Under the pieces are notes generated by a model. The model ran no database searches. It was not told the DNA's origin and was given only the letters and a program-made list of their open reading frames with translations. The position numbers and the translations under genes are program-made. From Leisingera aquaemixtae (GTDB taxonomy: Bacteria > Pseudomonadota > Alphaproteobacteria > Rhodobacterales > Rhodobacteraceae), in contig NZ_CYSR01000021.1 in assembly GCF_001458395.1 (NCBI RefSeq), positions 124,001 to 188,000 on the forward strand: DNA of 64,000 nt. The letters run 5' to 3'. Positions within the stretch are counted from its first letter, which is position 1. Each line of letters opens with the position of its first letter. This document shows positions 8,864 to 16,765 of the stretch, piece by piece.

Positions 8864-10375
8864 ATGGACGGAGACAGGGCCTTGGAGTGGCACCCCGCGA
8901 CAGTTAGCCTTCGGGGCGAAATTTACTATGTGGTCATGACGGTGCCGCTGGAAGCCCGGGCTGCCATGGATGGCAAACCACAAGTCCGGCGGTCCGCAAG
9001 GACGACCGACCGGAAAATTGCTGAACAGCGCCGCTTCGAGCTGGAGGGTGTTCTGCGCGAGCAGGTTACCCGGGCCGTCCGCAAAGCCGGGCTGCACCAA
9101 GTTGAAAGCAAGTACCTTCGGGCCGTGCGTGAACTCCGCCTGATGAACCACGTCTATGGGCATGGCTACGACGAGGAATTCAACGAACCTGTTCTGCAAA
9201 CCTTGGCAGAGCCGCCGCAGAGCCTGCGGGAGGCTGAGGATGCCATCCAGCAACTCCAGCAGTTCGCCCTGTCCTTGCGCCAAGCGGAACTGTCTCCCGA
9301 AGATGCAGGGGCGTTCATTCGGCTTTATGAACACTTCCAGGGCCAGCCGCCCAGCGCGGGCTTGGCACAGGAATGGGTCGACGCCGCCGTTTCCGAGCTT
9401 GGGGCCTGCTTTTCTACCGAAGATGCCTCTCCGACGCTGAGTTCCTATTTGGACAACTATGAGCGTAAGCTGGACCTGCGAATTGGCCAGAATGACCTCA
9501 AGCCCAAGACGGCTAAGGCAAGGGTCAAGAACATCCGGCAGTTCATTGATGCTGTGGGCGACCTTCCGTTGCACAGCTTGCAGGCCACCAACGCCTACGT
9601 CTTCGCCCAGCATCTGGCTGGTGAGGGTCACGCGAACTCGACCATCAAGACCCGGATCAGCGACGTTTCCACGATGTTGGAGGCGGCTGTCCAGGACGGG
9701 GAGCTTGCCCAAAACCCATTCCTGAACCTCAAATTGAGCCGGATCGGCACACGCGGCCAGCACTATGCTCCGCTAAGCGATGAACTTCTCGGGCAGCTGT
9801 TCTCCATCCCGAAGCTGCCGCAAGCGGTTCGGGAAATCTGGGCTTTCCTGATCTGCACTGGAATGCGGCTGGACGAGGCGGCGCTGTGCAAACTTCACCA
9901 AGTGAAGGAGCAGGACGGAATTCTGTACTTTGACCTGCAGAACGCCGAAGTCAAAAACCGACAGTCCCAGCGCCGCGTACCCATCTGCAGCACTCTGGAG
10001 CCATTGATCCGACGGATGCTGCACGACCGCGCTGGATGCGACCGGCTCTTTGACTTCCCGATTAAGGCGGATGGTAAATCCCGAGCCTCTGAGAAGTGTG
10101 GTTACTGGATGAAGAAGGTCAACCTCAACAAGATTTCCGGCGACCCCTCGGCACGATACACCAATCACTCCATGCGCGGCTCCTTCAAGGACAAGATGCG
10201 GGACGCAGAAGTCGGCCTAGAAGTCCACAACGCCATATTGGGGCATGACCAGCACACGGTTAGCGCATCCTACGGCCGCGGTCCCAGCTTGGCTGCAATG
10301 AAAACCGCCGTAGACAAGGCCCAGCACCCCTACTTGGGTTGGATCGCCCAAGGGACCGCTTGCAGGGAAGGCTGA
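8864..10375 (+). CDS. Tyrosine recombinase (site-specific integrase)
   Basis: The 503-aa protein has an N-terminal DUF6538-like strand (LRGEIYYVVMTVP), a long helical middle, a SAM-like core-binding domain (about 188-285) and a C-terminal catalytic domain. Catalytic residues can be placed: Arg335 (CTGMRLDEA), Lys364, His435 and Arg438 (NHSMRGSFKDKM), His461 (ILGHD) and the Tyr470 nucleophile (SASYGRG). Its position beside tRNA-Cys and the duplicated tRNA end show that it is the enzyme integrating this element. The frame is intact, so activity is plausible. Confidence 0.93.
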   Translation: MDGDRALEWHPATVSLRGEIYYVVMTVPLEARAAMDGKPQVRRSARTTDRKIAEQRRFELEGVLREQVTRAVRKAGLHQVESKYLRAVRELRLMNHVYGHGYDEEFNEPVLQTLAEPPQSLREAEDAIQQLQQFALSLRQAELSPEDAGAFIRLYEHFQGQPPSAGLAQEWVDAAVSELGACFSTEDASPTLSSYLDNYERKLDLRIGQNDLKPKTAKARVKNIRQFIDAVGDLPLHSLQATNAYVFAQHLAGEGHANSTIKTRISDVSTMLEAAVQDGELAQNPFLNLKLSRIGTRGQHYAPLSDELLGQLFSIPKLPQAVREIWAFLICTGMRLDEAALCKLHQVKEQDGILYFDLQNAEVKNRQSQRRVPICSTLEPLIRRMLHDRAGCDRLFDFPIKADGKSRASEKCGYWMKKVNLNKISGDPSARYTNHSMRGSFKDKMRDAEVGLEVHNAILGHDQHTVSASYGRGPSLAAMKTAVDKAQHPYLGWIAQGTACREG

Positions 10376-10499
10376 CACACGGAACAGGCGCCAGAAGTTC
10401 CGGCTGATGGCCGGGCTTCTGTAACCATACCCTTACGACGGCACCGAGACTGTAGGTTGACAAGACCGCCAGACGGAGGGGGTGGCAAAGCCGTAAATA

Positions 10500-11945
10500 T
10501 CAGCACGCCTTCACCGTCACGCTGGCACCGGGAAACATAGAGGTGAACTCCCGCTTCATGACCTCTCCGGTCAGGTCTGCGTGGCGTTCTTCTACCACAA
10601 AACTGTCATGGATCGGGATGGCGGTTACCCCCTGATCCAACAGGCTACCCAGGACACAGAGGGCTAAACGGCTGTCCACCGCCTGCAGTTCAGCCCAAGC
10701 GGCCTCATTCCCGCCCTGGTGGGGCGACATACCCCCATGAAAGCCCCAGAAGGCGTCATACAGTTCCACGTCACGTCCTTTGCGGAAACCGCCAGCCTCC
10801 CGAAGCATCTGCCTCAGAGCAGACAAGGCCTTAGACCGGGTTGCCGTGCCAACAGACCGGACCAGCACAGCCTTCATGTCATCCCGGCGGTACCCAGGAA
10901 CGGCGTAAAGGTCCTCAGTGTCCGGCATCGGCTTGCCCTGACGGGCATACAGCAGGGCCATCTGCATCCCGCCATAGTCCAGCTCTGCGGTGGGCTTGCC
11001 ATTGATGGTGAGCTGCCGACGATACTCCTTTGGCAGCCCCTGAACCCAATGCCCATAGAGACGGCCGGCGCGGCCATCCTCTTCACTGAAGACGCGGTAC
11101 ACATTCTTCTGGCCGCCCAACAGAAAGCGGGGTCTGCCCTCCTTGAAGTCGCACAGGGCCTCGTACTGGCTGTAGCTGGTCATCGGGCAGGACAGGCGCT
11201 GCTTCATCAGCGCCTTGTTCAAGTCCGGCAGGATCTGCTCATCAGTATTCAATGGCCGTGCCAGGATCTGCTTCACCTTCCTACCGTCGGCCCTACGGCG
11301 GGAGACCTGCAGCAGCTCACCTTCTGCCTGCGCCTTCGCCTTCTGTATGCCCTTCGGGTGGTACGGGAAGACCAGGCCATGCAGCACCATCCAGTCCAGG
11401 AACGGAGTGGTGGGCCTTACCCGTGTTCGGCTTCGCCTGCCGCTACTGGCGTCATAGTGGGCCGGGACCATCTGCAGCCAGCCCACCTGCACCAAGGCCA
11501 GCACCAGCCCTCTAAAGGCGGAATGGCTGAGGTCATCGTATACCTGCCCCTTGCCGAAGGCCCCACGGTCCAGAGGGATTGCCACGCAGCTTTGCCTGCG
11601 GATGCTGCCATTGGACTGGATGGCGGGGGCCGAGGCCACGTGTGCCAGCGAGTGCAGCAATGCCTTCATGGCCGGGATGATCTGGTCCCGCTTTATCCGG
11701 GAGAGATCCCGGACATCGCCACGGGTTTTGCCATGCACCACGACCGGCTGGCCGATAGCGGTACAGAGTTCTTTATCCTGGCGCAGGCGGGCATGCAGGC
11801 TTTGGGCTGCATCGGCCAGAATACGGCTATAGCCGGGACCTCCGGAAAGGTCTGTGGCCAAGGGGATGGAGGCCTTGGGGTCGAAGGGGGCGAAGTCGCC
11901 CGTGGTGGCGCCAGCCACAACAGCAAGTTGGTCGAGTTCAGTCAT
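10500..11945 (-). CDS. Unknown protein with family-A-polymerase-like motifs
   Basis: The 481-aa protein is encoded in the mobile element. Its C-terminal third shows three motifs in the order of single-subunit (family A DNA/T7-type RNA) polymerases. Motif A-like ELDYGGMQMALLYA carries Asp323. A motif B-like helix has RRDDMK, with the RxxxK pair Arg354-Lys358. Motif C-like PIHDSFVVEE has His446-Asp447. Spacing A-B-C is shorter than in Pol I or T7 RNAP, implying a compact palm. The N-terminal 280 residues match nothing I recognise and show no 3'-5' exonuclease motifs. The ATG at 11945 is preferred to a TTG two codons upstream; no clear SD is visible. It could replicate, repair or transcribe the element, or serve in defence. 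The family assignment is inference. Confidence 0.5.
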   Translation of the reverse strand: MTELDQLAVVAGATTGDFAPFDPKASIPLATDLSGGPGYSRILADAAQSLHARLRQDKELCTAIGQPVVVHGKTRGDVRDLSRIKRDQIIPAMKALLHSLAHVASAPAIQSNGSIRRQSCVAIPLDRGAFGKGQVYDDLSHSAFRGLVLALVQVGWLQMVPAHYDASSGRRSRTRVRPTTPFLDWMVLHGLVFPYHPKGIQKAKAQAEGELLQVSRRRADGRKVKQILARPLNTDEQILPDLNKALMKQRLSCPMTSYSQYEALCDFKEGRPRFLLGGQKNVYRVFSEEDGRAGRLYGHWVQGLPKEYRRQLTINGKPTAELDYGGMQMALLYARQGKPMPDTEDLYAVPGYRRDDMKAVLVRSVGTATRSKALSALRQMLREAGGFRKGRDVELYDAFWGFHGGMSPHQGGNEAAWAELQAVDSRLALCVLGSLLDQGVTAIPIHDSFVVEERHADLTGEVMKREFTSMFPGASVTVKAC

Positions 11946-12439
11946 CGGCAATCAGGAGGAAACGGGGAACCAAGCCCTCCAACTCCGCCTGCGGCAGGGG
12001 GAAGGCCAACTATATAACACCGGCAATAATACCCCATAACCTTCTTGAAAACAACGATATTTTAAACAGCGCAGGCAACTTTACAGCGCCTTCCACCCAA
12101 TCTCGGGGCGGGGCCGTATACGCTAACGGGATACCCCGGGGTGGCACTCGCCCCCCTCCTCATGCAGGACCGCCGTAGAGCATCTTCCCACGGCCCGTAC
12201 AGCGCCGGAACGCTGCCCAGGCACCCGGGGTGGTCAATGATCATTCCGCCCGTGTGAGGGCCACCCGTGTCTGCTCTCAGGCGCATTCTTGCCCCACCAC
12301 GGCGACCACAAACCCGTCCGTAAGGGTATACCTCCACGGACACCAGAAATTAGCCGCCTCGGGGTGTACGTAAGAGCTGACTTCCATCATTGGACAGCCT
12401 ACTCTACGGACAGCACCCTTATGGACACCCGGAGGCCCT
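11946..12439. other. Non-coding regulatory gap of the element
   Basis: This 494-bp space separates the divergent polymerase-like and resolvase genes and should hold both promoters. It contains two GTATAC hexamers 210 bp apart (12116 and 12326), the imperfect palindrome at 12316-12341, and repeated GGACA blocks at 12338, 12392, 12408 and 12423. Open frames here (for example 93 codons at 12062-12343, minus) look non-genic. It may be a recombination site or replication origin; neither is proven. Confidence 0.45.
12316..12341. promoter_or_regulatory. Imperfect 26-bp palindrome, candidate resolvase crossover site
   Basis: Arms GTCCGTAAGG and CTCCACGGAC flank a central GTATAC, with 7 of 10 arm positions matching as an inverted repeat. 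It lies 98 bp upstream of the serine resolvase gene. Length and symmetry resemble res site I of resolvase systems, and GGACA blocks downstream may be accessory binding sites. It could instead be an operator. Confidence 0.4.
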
Positions 12440-13072
12440 ATGTCCCAGACCATCCTTTATGCCCGTGTCAGCACCACGGAGCAGACCATCGACCACCAGA
12501 AGGCCCAGGCAGAGGCCGCAGGCTTCCAAATTGACGAGGTGGTGGCAGACCACGGCGTGTCTGGCGTCTCCACCCGGCTAGCAGACCGGTCAGAGGGAAA
12601 GCGGCTGTACGACAAGCTGCGCAAGGGCGACGTGCTGGTGGTGCGGTGGGTGGATCGGCTGGGCCGGAATTACCAGGACGTCACGGACACCATCCGGGAG
12701 TTCATGCGGCGGGGCGTGGTGATCCGCACAGTGATCAACAACATGACCTTCGACGGCGCTGCCACGGACCCGATGCAGGAAGCCGTGAGAGACGCCCTGA
12801 TAGCCTTTATGGCCGCTACGGCCCAGGCGCAGGCAGAAGCCACCAGAGAGGCCCAGAGAGCCGGTATAGAGGCCGCTAGGGGGGATGCTGGCCGGTACCG
12901 GGGCAAGAAGCCCAGCTACGACCAACAGGCGCTGCAAAGGGTTCTGAGCCTGTCGGCGGAAGGCGCTGGTACCTCAGAAATAGCGAAGGCCACCGGTCTA
13001 ACCCGGCAAACCGTGCTACGAATCAAGGGCAACCCTATCGCCGCCCAAACCGCCGTCGAGAAATGGTCGTAA
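12440..13072 (+). CDS. Serine recombinase, resolvase/invertase family
   Basis: The 210-aa protein has the small serine recombinase catalytic domain. Its nucleophile is Ser11 in YARVSTTEQ, followed by VRWVDRLGRN near residue 69-77, a long linking helix (about 110-140) and a C-terminal HTH of Hin type (TSEIAKATGLTRQTVLRIK, about 179-197). Such enzymes resolve dimers or invert DNA at short palindromic sites. Having it next to a tyrosine integrase suggests that it resolves element multimers or flips a regulatory segment. A palindromic candidate site lies upstream. Confidence 0.9.
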   Translation: MSQTILYARVSTTEQTIDHQKAQAEAAGFQIDEVVADHGVSGVSTRLADRSEGKRLYDKLRKGDVLVVRWVDRLGRNYQDVTDTIREFMRRGVVIRTVINNMTFDGAATDPMQEAVRDALIAFMAATAQAQAEATREAQRAGIEAARGDAGRYRGKKPSYDQQALQRVLSLSAEGAGTSEIAKATGLTRQTVLRIKGNPIAAQTAVEKWS

Positions 13073-13104
13073 CTCCGACCACAAGACAGGCACTGGCACA
13101 CGGC

Positions 13105-13632
13105 TTAGTCAGCCAGATTAAGCTTCCCCTGTGCATATCTGGCGGGAATGGGTAGTTCCCAAGTGTGCTTGACGGCCAACCCGATCTCTTCTGCGAAATG
13201 CGTCTGCCGGTCGTCATCTGTGTAAATTATGTCAGCCTTGTTCACCTTGGCCGTGACAGCAATTTGCCGGTCATTCTTAATAGCCTGACGCGGCCCAAAT
13301 TCTTTAGACTTCAGCGTCCCGTTTTCTTTCGCCAGCCTGGTTACTTCTGCCAACTCGATTGCACACCTCTGGTCAAATGCAACAATACGAATGGCCGTCG
13401 AACTGTTCAGGACGTCCATGGCATTTTCCAGGGAAGGTACAGCCGCAAGGGCCTCAGCCAATGACGGGGACGGAATGATCACCTTTCCAGACCGCGCTTC
13501 AATATCCTCAATAAGGCCTTTCACTCGGGCTTCGCAGGAGGAAACCGGCCGCCCTGTGCTTGGGTCCAACGGAGGCGGGGCTGACGGGTTCAGCAGCAAC
13601 GTCAACAACGTGTTGTCCAATGCAACTATCAT
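13105..13632 (-). CDS. PIN-domain protein, putative RNase effector
   Basis: The 175-aa product fits a PIN nuclease fold. Asp6 sits in the first strand (VALDNTLL), Glu60 in SLAEAL, Asp121 in KNDRQIAVTAK and Asp139/140 in YTDDDRQT, the usual spacing of the metal-binding acidic quartet. The insert LDPSTGRPV (22-30) is typical of the stand-alone VapC-like group in which effector and partner are unlinked to an HTH antitoxin. The start overlaps the stop of the upstream 244-aa gene by 4 bp (ATGA), implying translational coupling. Probably cleaves RNA; the target is unknown. Confidence 0.65.
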   Translation of the reverse strand: MIVALDNTLLTLLLNPSAPPPLDPSTGRPVSSCEARVKGLIEDIEARSGKVIIPSPSLAEALAAVPSLENAMDVLNSSTAIRIVAFDQRCAIELAEVTRLAKENGTLKSKEFGPRQAIKNDRQIAVTAKVNKADIIYTDDDRQTHFAEEIGLAVKHTWELPIPARYAQGKLNLAD

Positions 13633-14363
13633 TGGTTGTCCTCGCCCTCTTCACGAACGGCCTTCATCAGCCCTATGGGATCATCCGGCCAATCAATCTG
13701 GACGCCCTCTAACCGCTTCAGCGCCTGAGACAGTGTTTCTTTTTGCAAACGGTGGACATCGGTGACGTGAAGGGACCCAAGACGCCATGCCTTATCTGGT
13801 CCACGCTCCCACTGCCCCTTGCCTACAAGCCGGACATCTTCAAACAGAAAGCCGCGCAGGCGAATAGCCAGCTTGAAATCGGCGTCGGCATTCACCTTGC
13901 CGTATTCTTGCGTTTCAACCCGCAACTTCACAGAATTTGGGGTGCCTGCTAGATGATAGAGATTTCCGCAAATCTCAATATCTCCAACCGCAGTACGCAG
14001 CAGGGGCTTCTCGACTATACCGCCTGGGAACGCCACGATGTTACTGCCGTTCTTATCCGTAAATACAGCCTCTGCTCCGTCCTCGCTGAGCATCCGGTTG
14101 ATTTCCTCGTAGGCTTTGCTCGCACTTTTGGACGCACTACCCACCTGAACCTGCCGAAGATCTGCCAGCACATCACTTTCCTTGCCCTGATCAATCGCGA
14201 AGGCGTTGGCCACGCTTCCTTCTCGAATGCCTACTAAATGCACGGCTGCAGGATTGGAGAACATCGCCCTCAGCTTCCCGAAGTACTCCACCAATCGGTC
14301 GAACGGCATTGTATCGGGCTTGAAGCCCTCAATTTTGAACTCATAGTTGTGGTCTTCGGACAT
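13629..14363 (-). CDS. Unknown protein paired with the PIN-domain gene
   Basis: The 244-aa protein has no HTH, membrane segment or nuclease motif I can recognise. It is mixed alpha/beta with a conserved-looking opening (FDRLVEYFGKLRAMF) and a middle segment VHLVGIREGSVANAF. The pattern resembles hypothetical proteins I recall next to PIN-domain genes in other proteobacteria, but no name can be given. The 4-bp ATGA overlap makes it the first gene of a two-gene operon, where it may sense a trigger or restrain the nuclease. That is inference. Base composition is lower in GC than the host genes. Confidence 0.55.
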   Translation of the reverse strand: MSEDHNYEFKIEGFKPDTMPFDRLVEYFGKLRAMFSNPAAVHLVGIREGSVANAFAIDQGKESDVLADLRQVQVGSASKSASKAYEEINRMLSEDGAEAVFTDKNGSNIVAFPGGIVEKPLLRTAVGDIEICGNLYHLAGTPNSVKLRVETQEYGKVNADADFKLAIRLRGFLFEDVRLVGKGQWERGPDKAWRLGSLHVTDVHRLQKETLSQALKRLEGVQIDWPDDPIGLMKAVREEGEDNQ

Positions 14364-14550
14364 TTGATCGCCCCTCCAGCGAGCAGCAGCGTCGGTCTAC
14401 ATGACGTGTAACTGGTTTACTCCTGGTTACGCATTTTGGGCTAAGGGATCTTCAGTGACCGGTGCATCAAGAACACAGCACAACTAACATCGCCAGTACA
14501 TGGGCAACTGGCGGATGGCCCCCGACATTCTGCACCGGGGGCCGGGAGGC

Positions 14551-14739
14551 TTAGTGGCAGTGGTAGGGCTTGCTGCCTGCGTGGCAGCACTGACCTCTGG
14601 GGGAGTCTTTTCTGCAGCCTCCGCCGTGCTGCACTTCTTGCGCCTCCAAGCCAAACTCTGCGCCGTACGTCATTGCTGCAGCGCCGAGCGGCACTGAAAA
14701 TGCAGAAAGGGCGGCAGCGACTAGCACTAATTTCTTCAT
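14551..14739 (-). CDS. Small exported Cys/His-rich protein (YHYH-like tail)
   Basis: This 62-aa product starts MKKLVLVAAALSAFSVPLGAAA, a clear signal peptide, and ends with CRKDSPRGQCCHAGSKPYHCH. The tail has four Cys and three His, including the closing YHCH, and resembles short YHYH-type tails of secreted proteins. It may bind metal or form disulfides in the periplasm; this is inference. It is the last gene of the element before the right attachment repeat. Confidence 0.6.
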   Translation of the reverse strand: MKKLVLVAAALSAFSVPLGAAAMTYGAEFGLEAQEVQHGGGCRKDSPRGQCCHAGSKPYHCH

Positions 14740-15150
14740 GAGAGATATCCTAACTTGTTACGTCCGCCACCTTAAAACCCTAAGGTGAACTCGGACGTTT
14801 TCACGCTATTTTAAGCAGACAAAATCTGCAACAACGTTTCCAGGTTGTGGCAATACACCGCAAAGGGTCTCTGGCACTCCGGCACCCCATCATGCTTCAG
14901 ATTAAGTCACCGACATTAGATCTGACATTGCGGTCAAACGCGATATGCTTTTTTAATGTTTAAAATCAATGGCTTGCATGAAAATCAGCTTTCTCGGATA
15001 AAATCCGGTACTCGCCTCCACCTTAGTTCCCTAAATTCCGTGACATCCCAAAGCGCTGCAGCCGCACAGGTCGCACGCGCTCTGCGCAGCATCGAACCAC
15101 CCGGCGGCAAGGCGGCCGCCAGGGGGATCTGCAAATGATACCCGCCACAG
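14740..15150. other. Non-coding right end of the element and junction
   Basis: About 410 bp upstream of the small exported gene, including the right attachment repeat. Sequence from 14750 to 15000 is AT-richer than the surroundings, and composition returns to host-like after 15020. A 60-codon frame across the junction (14956-15138) crosses the attachment site and has no protein-like features. No further gene is supported. Confidence 0.6.
15004..15020 (+). repeat. Right attachment repeat (attR core)
   Basis: Exact copy of the 17 bases ending tRNA-Cys (TCCGGTACTCGCCTCCA), without the rest of a tRNA. It marks the far boundary of the element; host sequence (the aminobenzoate operon end) follows. 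Confidence 0.9.
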
Positions 15151-16764
15151 CTAGCTCTTCAGCCGGAACCGCTGGATCTTGCCGGTCTCCGTCTTCGGCA
15201 GCGCGCCGGTGAACACCACCGAGCGCGGATACTTGTACGGCGCGATCACCGCCTTCACGTGGTCCTGCAGCTGTTTGACCAGTTCCTCCGACGGCACCTG
15301 CCCTTCGGCCAGCACCACATGCGCCTGCACGATCTCGCCGCGGGCCTCATCCGGAGCACCGACCACGGCGCATTCCGCCACCGCCTCATGCGCCAAGAGC
15401 GCCGCCTCCACCTCCGGCCCGGCAATATTGTAGCCGGCCGAGACAATCATGTCGTCGTTGCGCGCGGCGAAATGGAGATAGCCGTCCGCGTCCTGGATGA
15501 AGCTGTCGCCGGTGATGTTCCAGCCATCCCTCACGTAATCCGCCTGACGGCTGTCCGCCAGATAGCGGCAGCCGGTCGGCCCCTTCACCGCCAGCCGCCC
15601 GGCCTCGCCGCGCGGGGCCTCGTTGCCGTCTGCATCCAGCACCTTCACCTGATAACCACTCACCGGCTTGCCGGTGCAGGCCGGGCGGTGGTCGCTGAAC
15701 CGGTTGGTGATGAAGATATGCAAGAGCTCCGTCGCGCCGATCCCGTCCAGCATCGGTTTGCCGGTTTTCTCCATCCACTCCTGATAAACCGGCGCAGGCA
15801 GCGTCTCGCCAGCGGAGACCGCGGCCCGCAGCGACGACAGATCCGCCCCCTCCTCCATCGCCCGCAGCATCACCCGGTAGGCAGTCGGCGCGGTAAAGCA
15901 GACCGTTGCCTTGTATTTCTCGATGATCTCGATGAGGTTCGGCGGCGAAGCGTTTTCCAGAAGCGTTGCCGCCGCGCCAAACCGCAAGGGAAAGATCGCC
16001 AGCCCCCCCAGGCCAAAGGTGAAGGCCAGCGGCGGCGAGCCGACAAACACATCCTCAGGCTGCACATCCAGCACTTCGCGGGCATAGCCGTCAGCGATGA
16101 TCAGCAGATCGCGGTGAAAATGCATCGTCGCCTTGGGCGAGCCGGTGGTGCCAGAGGTAAAGCCCAGAAGCGCAACATCATCGCGGCCGGTTTTCACCGC
16201 CTGATAGGTCACCGGTTTTTCCAGCGCCAGCCGGTCCAGTTCCGCATCGTGGTTGGAGGTACCGTCAAAGCCCACAACCGTTTTCAGGAACTTCGACTCC
16301 TTGGCGCAGGCGACCAACTCATCCTTCAGACGGGTATCGCACAGGGCGTGCGACACCTCGGCCTTGTCGACGATCTTGGCCAGCTCCCCCTTGCGCAGCA
16401 GCGGCATGGTGTTGACCACCACCGCGCCCGCCTTGGTCGCCGCCAGCCAGCAGGCCACCATGGCCGGGTTGTTGGCCGAACGGATCAGCACGCGGTTGCC
16501 GGGCTTCACGCCCAGATCCTCGCTCAGAACATGCGCCAGCCGGTTGGTCCAGTCGGCCAGCTCCTTGTAGGTGCGGTAGCGGCCGTTGCCGATCAGCGCG
16601 GTATGGTCGCCAAAGCCCTTCTCCACCATCGCATCGGTCAGTTCGACCGCTGCATTCAGGTATTCGGGATAGTCGAAGCCCTCCAGCAGGAACTCCGGCC
16701 ACTGGTCCGCCGGCGGCAGGTTGTCCCGGGTGAATGTGTCTACATGGGCCGTTGGTCCCAGCAT
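15151..16764 (-). CDS. 2-aminobenzoate-CoA ligase-like benzoate-type acyl-CoA ligase
   Basis: The 537-aa AMP-forming ligase has LGFTSGTTGSPKATMH (P-loop), GIGATELLHIF, and the closing motif PKTETGKIQRFRL with the catalytic Lys. The phrase ATELLHIF and the overall length match benzoate/2-aminobenzoate-CoA ligases. It would activate anthranilate (or a similar aromatic acid) with ATP and CoA to start the pathway. The ATG at 16764 has a GGAGGG site and follows the dehydrogenase stop by 1 bp; an upstream Met overlaps that gene. It is the last gene of the operon that begins at 22334. Confidence 0.8.
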   Translation of the reverse strand: MLGPTAHVDTFTRDNLPPADQWPEFLLEGFDYPEYLNAAVELTDAMVEKGFGDHTALIGNGRYRTYKELADWTNRLAHVLSEDLGVKPGNRVLIRSANNPAMVACWLAATKAGAVVVNTMPLLRKGELAKIVDKAEVSHALCDTRLKDELVACAKESKFLKTVVGFDGTSNHDAELDRLALEKPVTYQAVKTGRDDVALLGFTSGTTGSPKATMHFHRDLLIIADGYAREVLDVQPEDVFVGSPPLAFTFGLGGLAIFPLRFGAAATLLENASPPNLIEIIEKYKATVCFTAPTAYRVMLRAMEEGADLSSLRAAVSAGETLPAPVYQEWMEKTGKPMLDGIGATELLHIFITNRFSDHRPACTGKPVSGYQVKVLDADGNEAPRGEAGRLAVKGPTGCRYLADSRQADYVRDGWNITGDSFIQDADGYLHFAARNDDMIVSAGYNIAGPEVEAALLAHEAVAECAVVGAPDEARGEIVQAHVVLAEGQVPSEELVKQLQDHVKAVIAPYKYPRSVVFTGALPKTETGKIQRFRLKS

Positions 16765-16765
16765 C

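Larger units (their letters stand above)
8753..15020 (+). mobile_element. 6.3-kb integrative element in tRNA-Cys
   Basis: The element is bounded by exact 17-bp direct repeats and starts with a tyrosine integrase next to the tRNA, the standard layout of tRNA-targeted islands. Its genes are: integrase (+), polymerase-like protein (-), serine resolvase (+), an overlapping pair of unknown protein plus PIN protein (-) and a small exported Cys/His-rich protein (-). It has no recognisable phage structural, conjugation, helicase or initiator genes, so it may be a satellite or defence island that depends on a helper for transfer (inference). Parts, especially 13.1-14.4 kb, are visibly less GC-rich than the flanks, which fits recent acquisition. 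Confidence 0.88.

Noticed and set aside
12062-12343. 93-codon minus-strand frame in the element's regulatory gap
   Set aside because: Arg/Gly-rich, no ribosome site, overlaps the palindrome region; not convincing as a gene.
15004-15020. Possible second tRNA-Cys
   Set aside because: Only the last 17 bases are present; no acceptor 5' strand, D-arm or anticodon. It is the right attachment copy.
14956-15138. 60-codon plus-strand frame crossing the right attachment repeat
   Set aside because: It spans the recombination junction, so it is created by integration; no protein-like signal.
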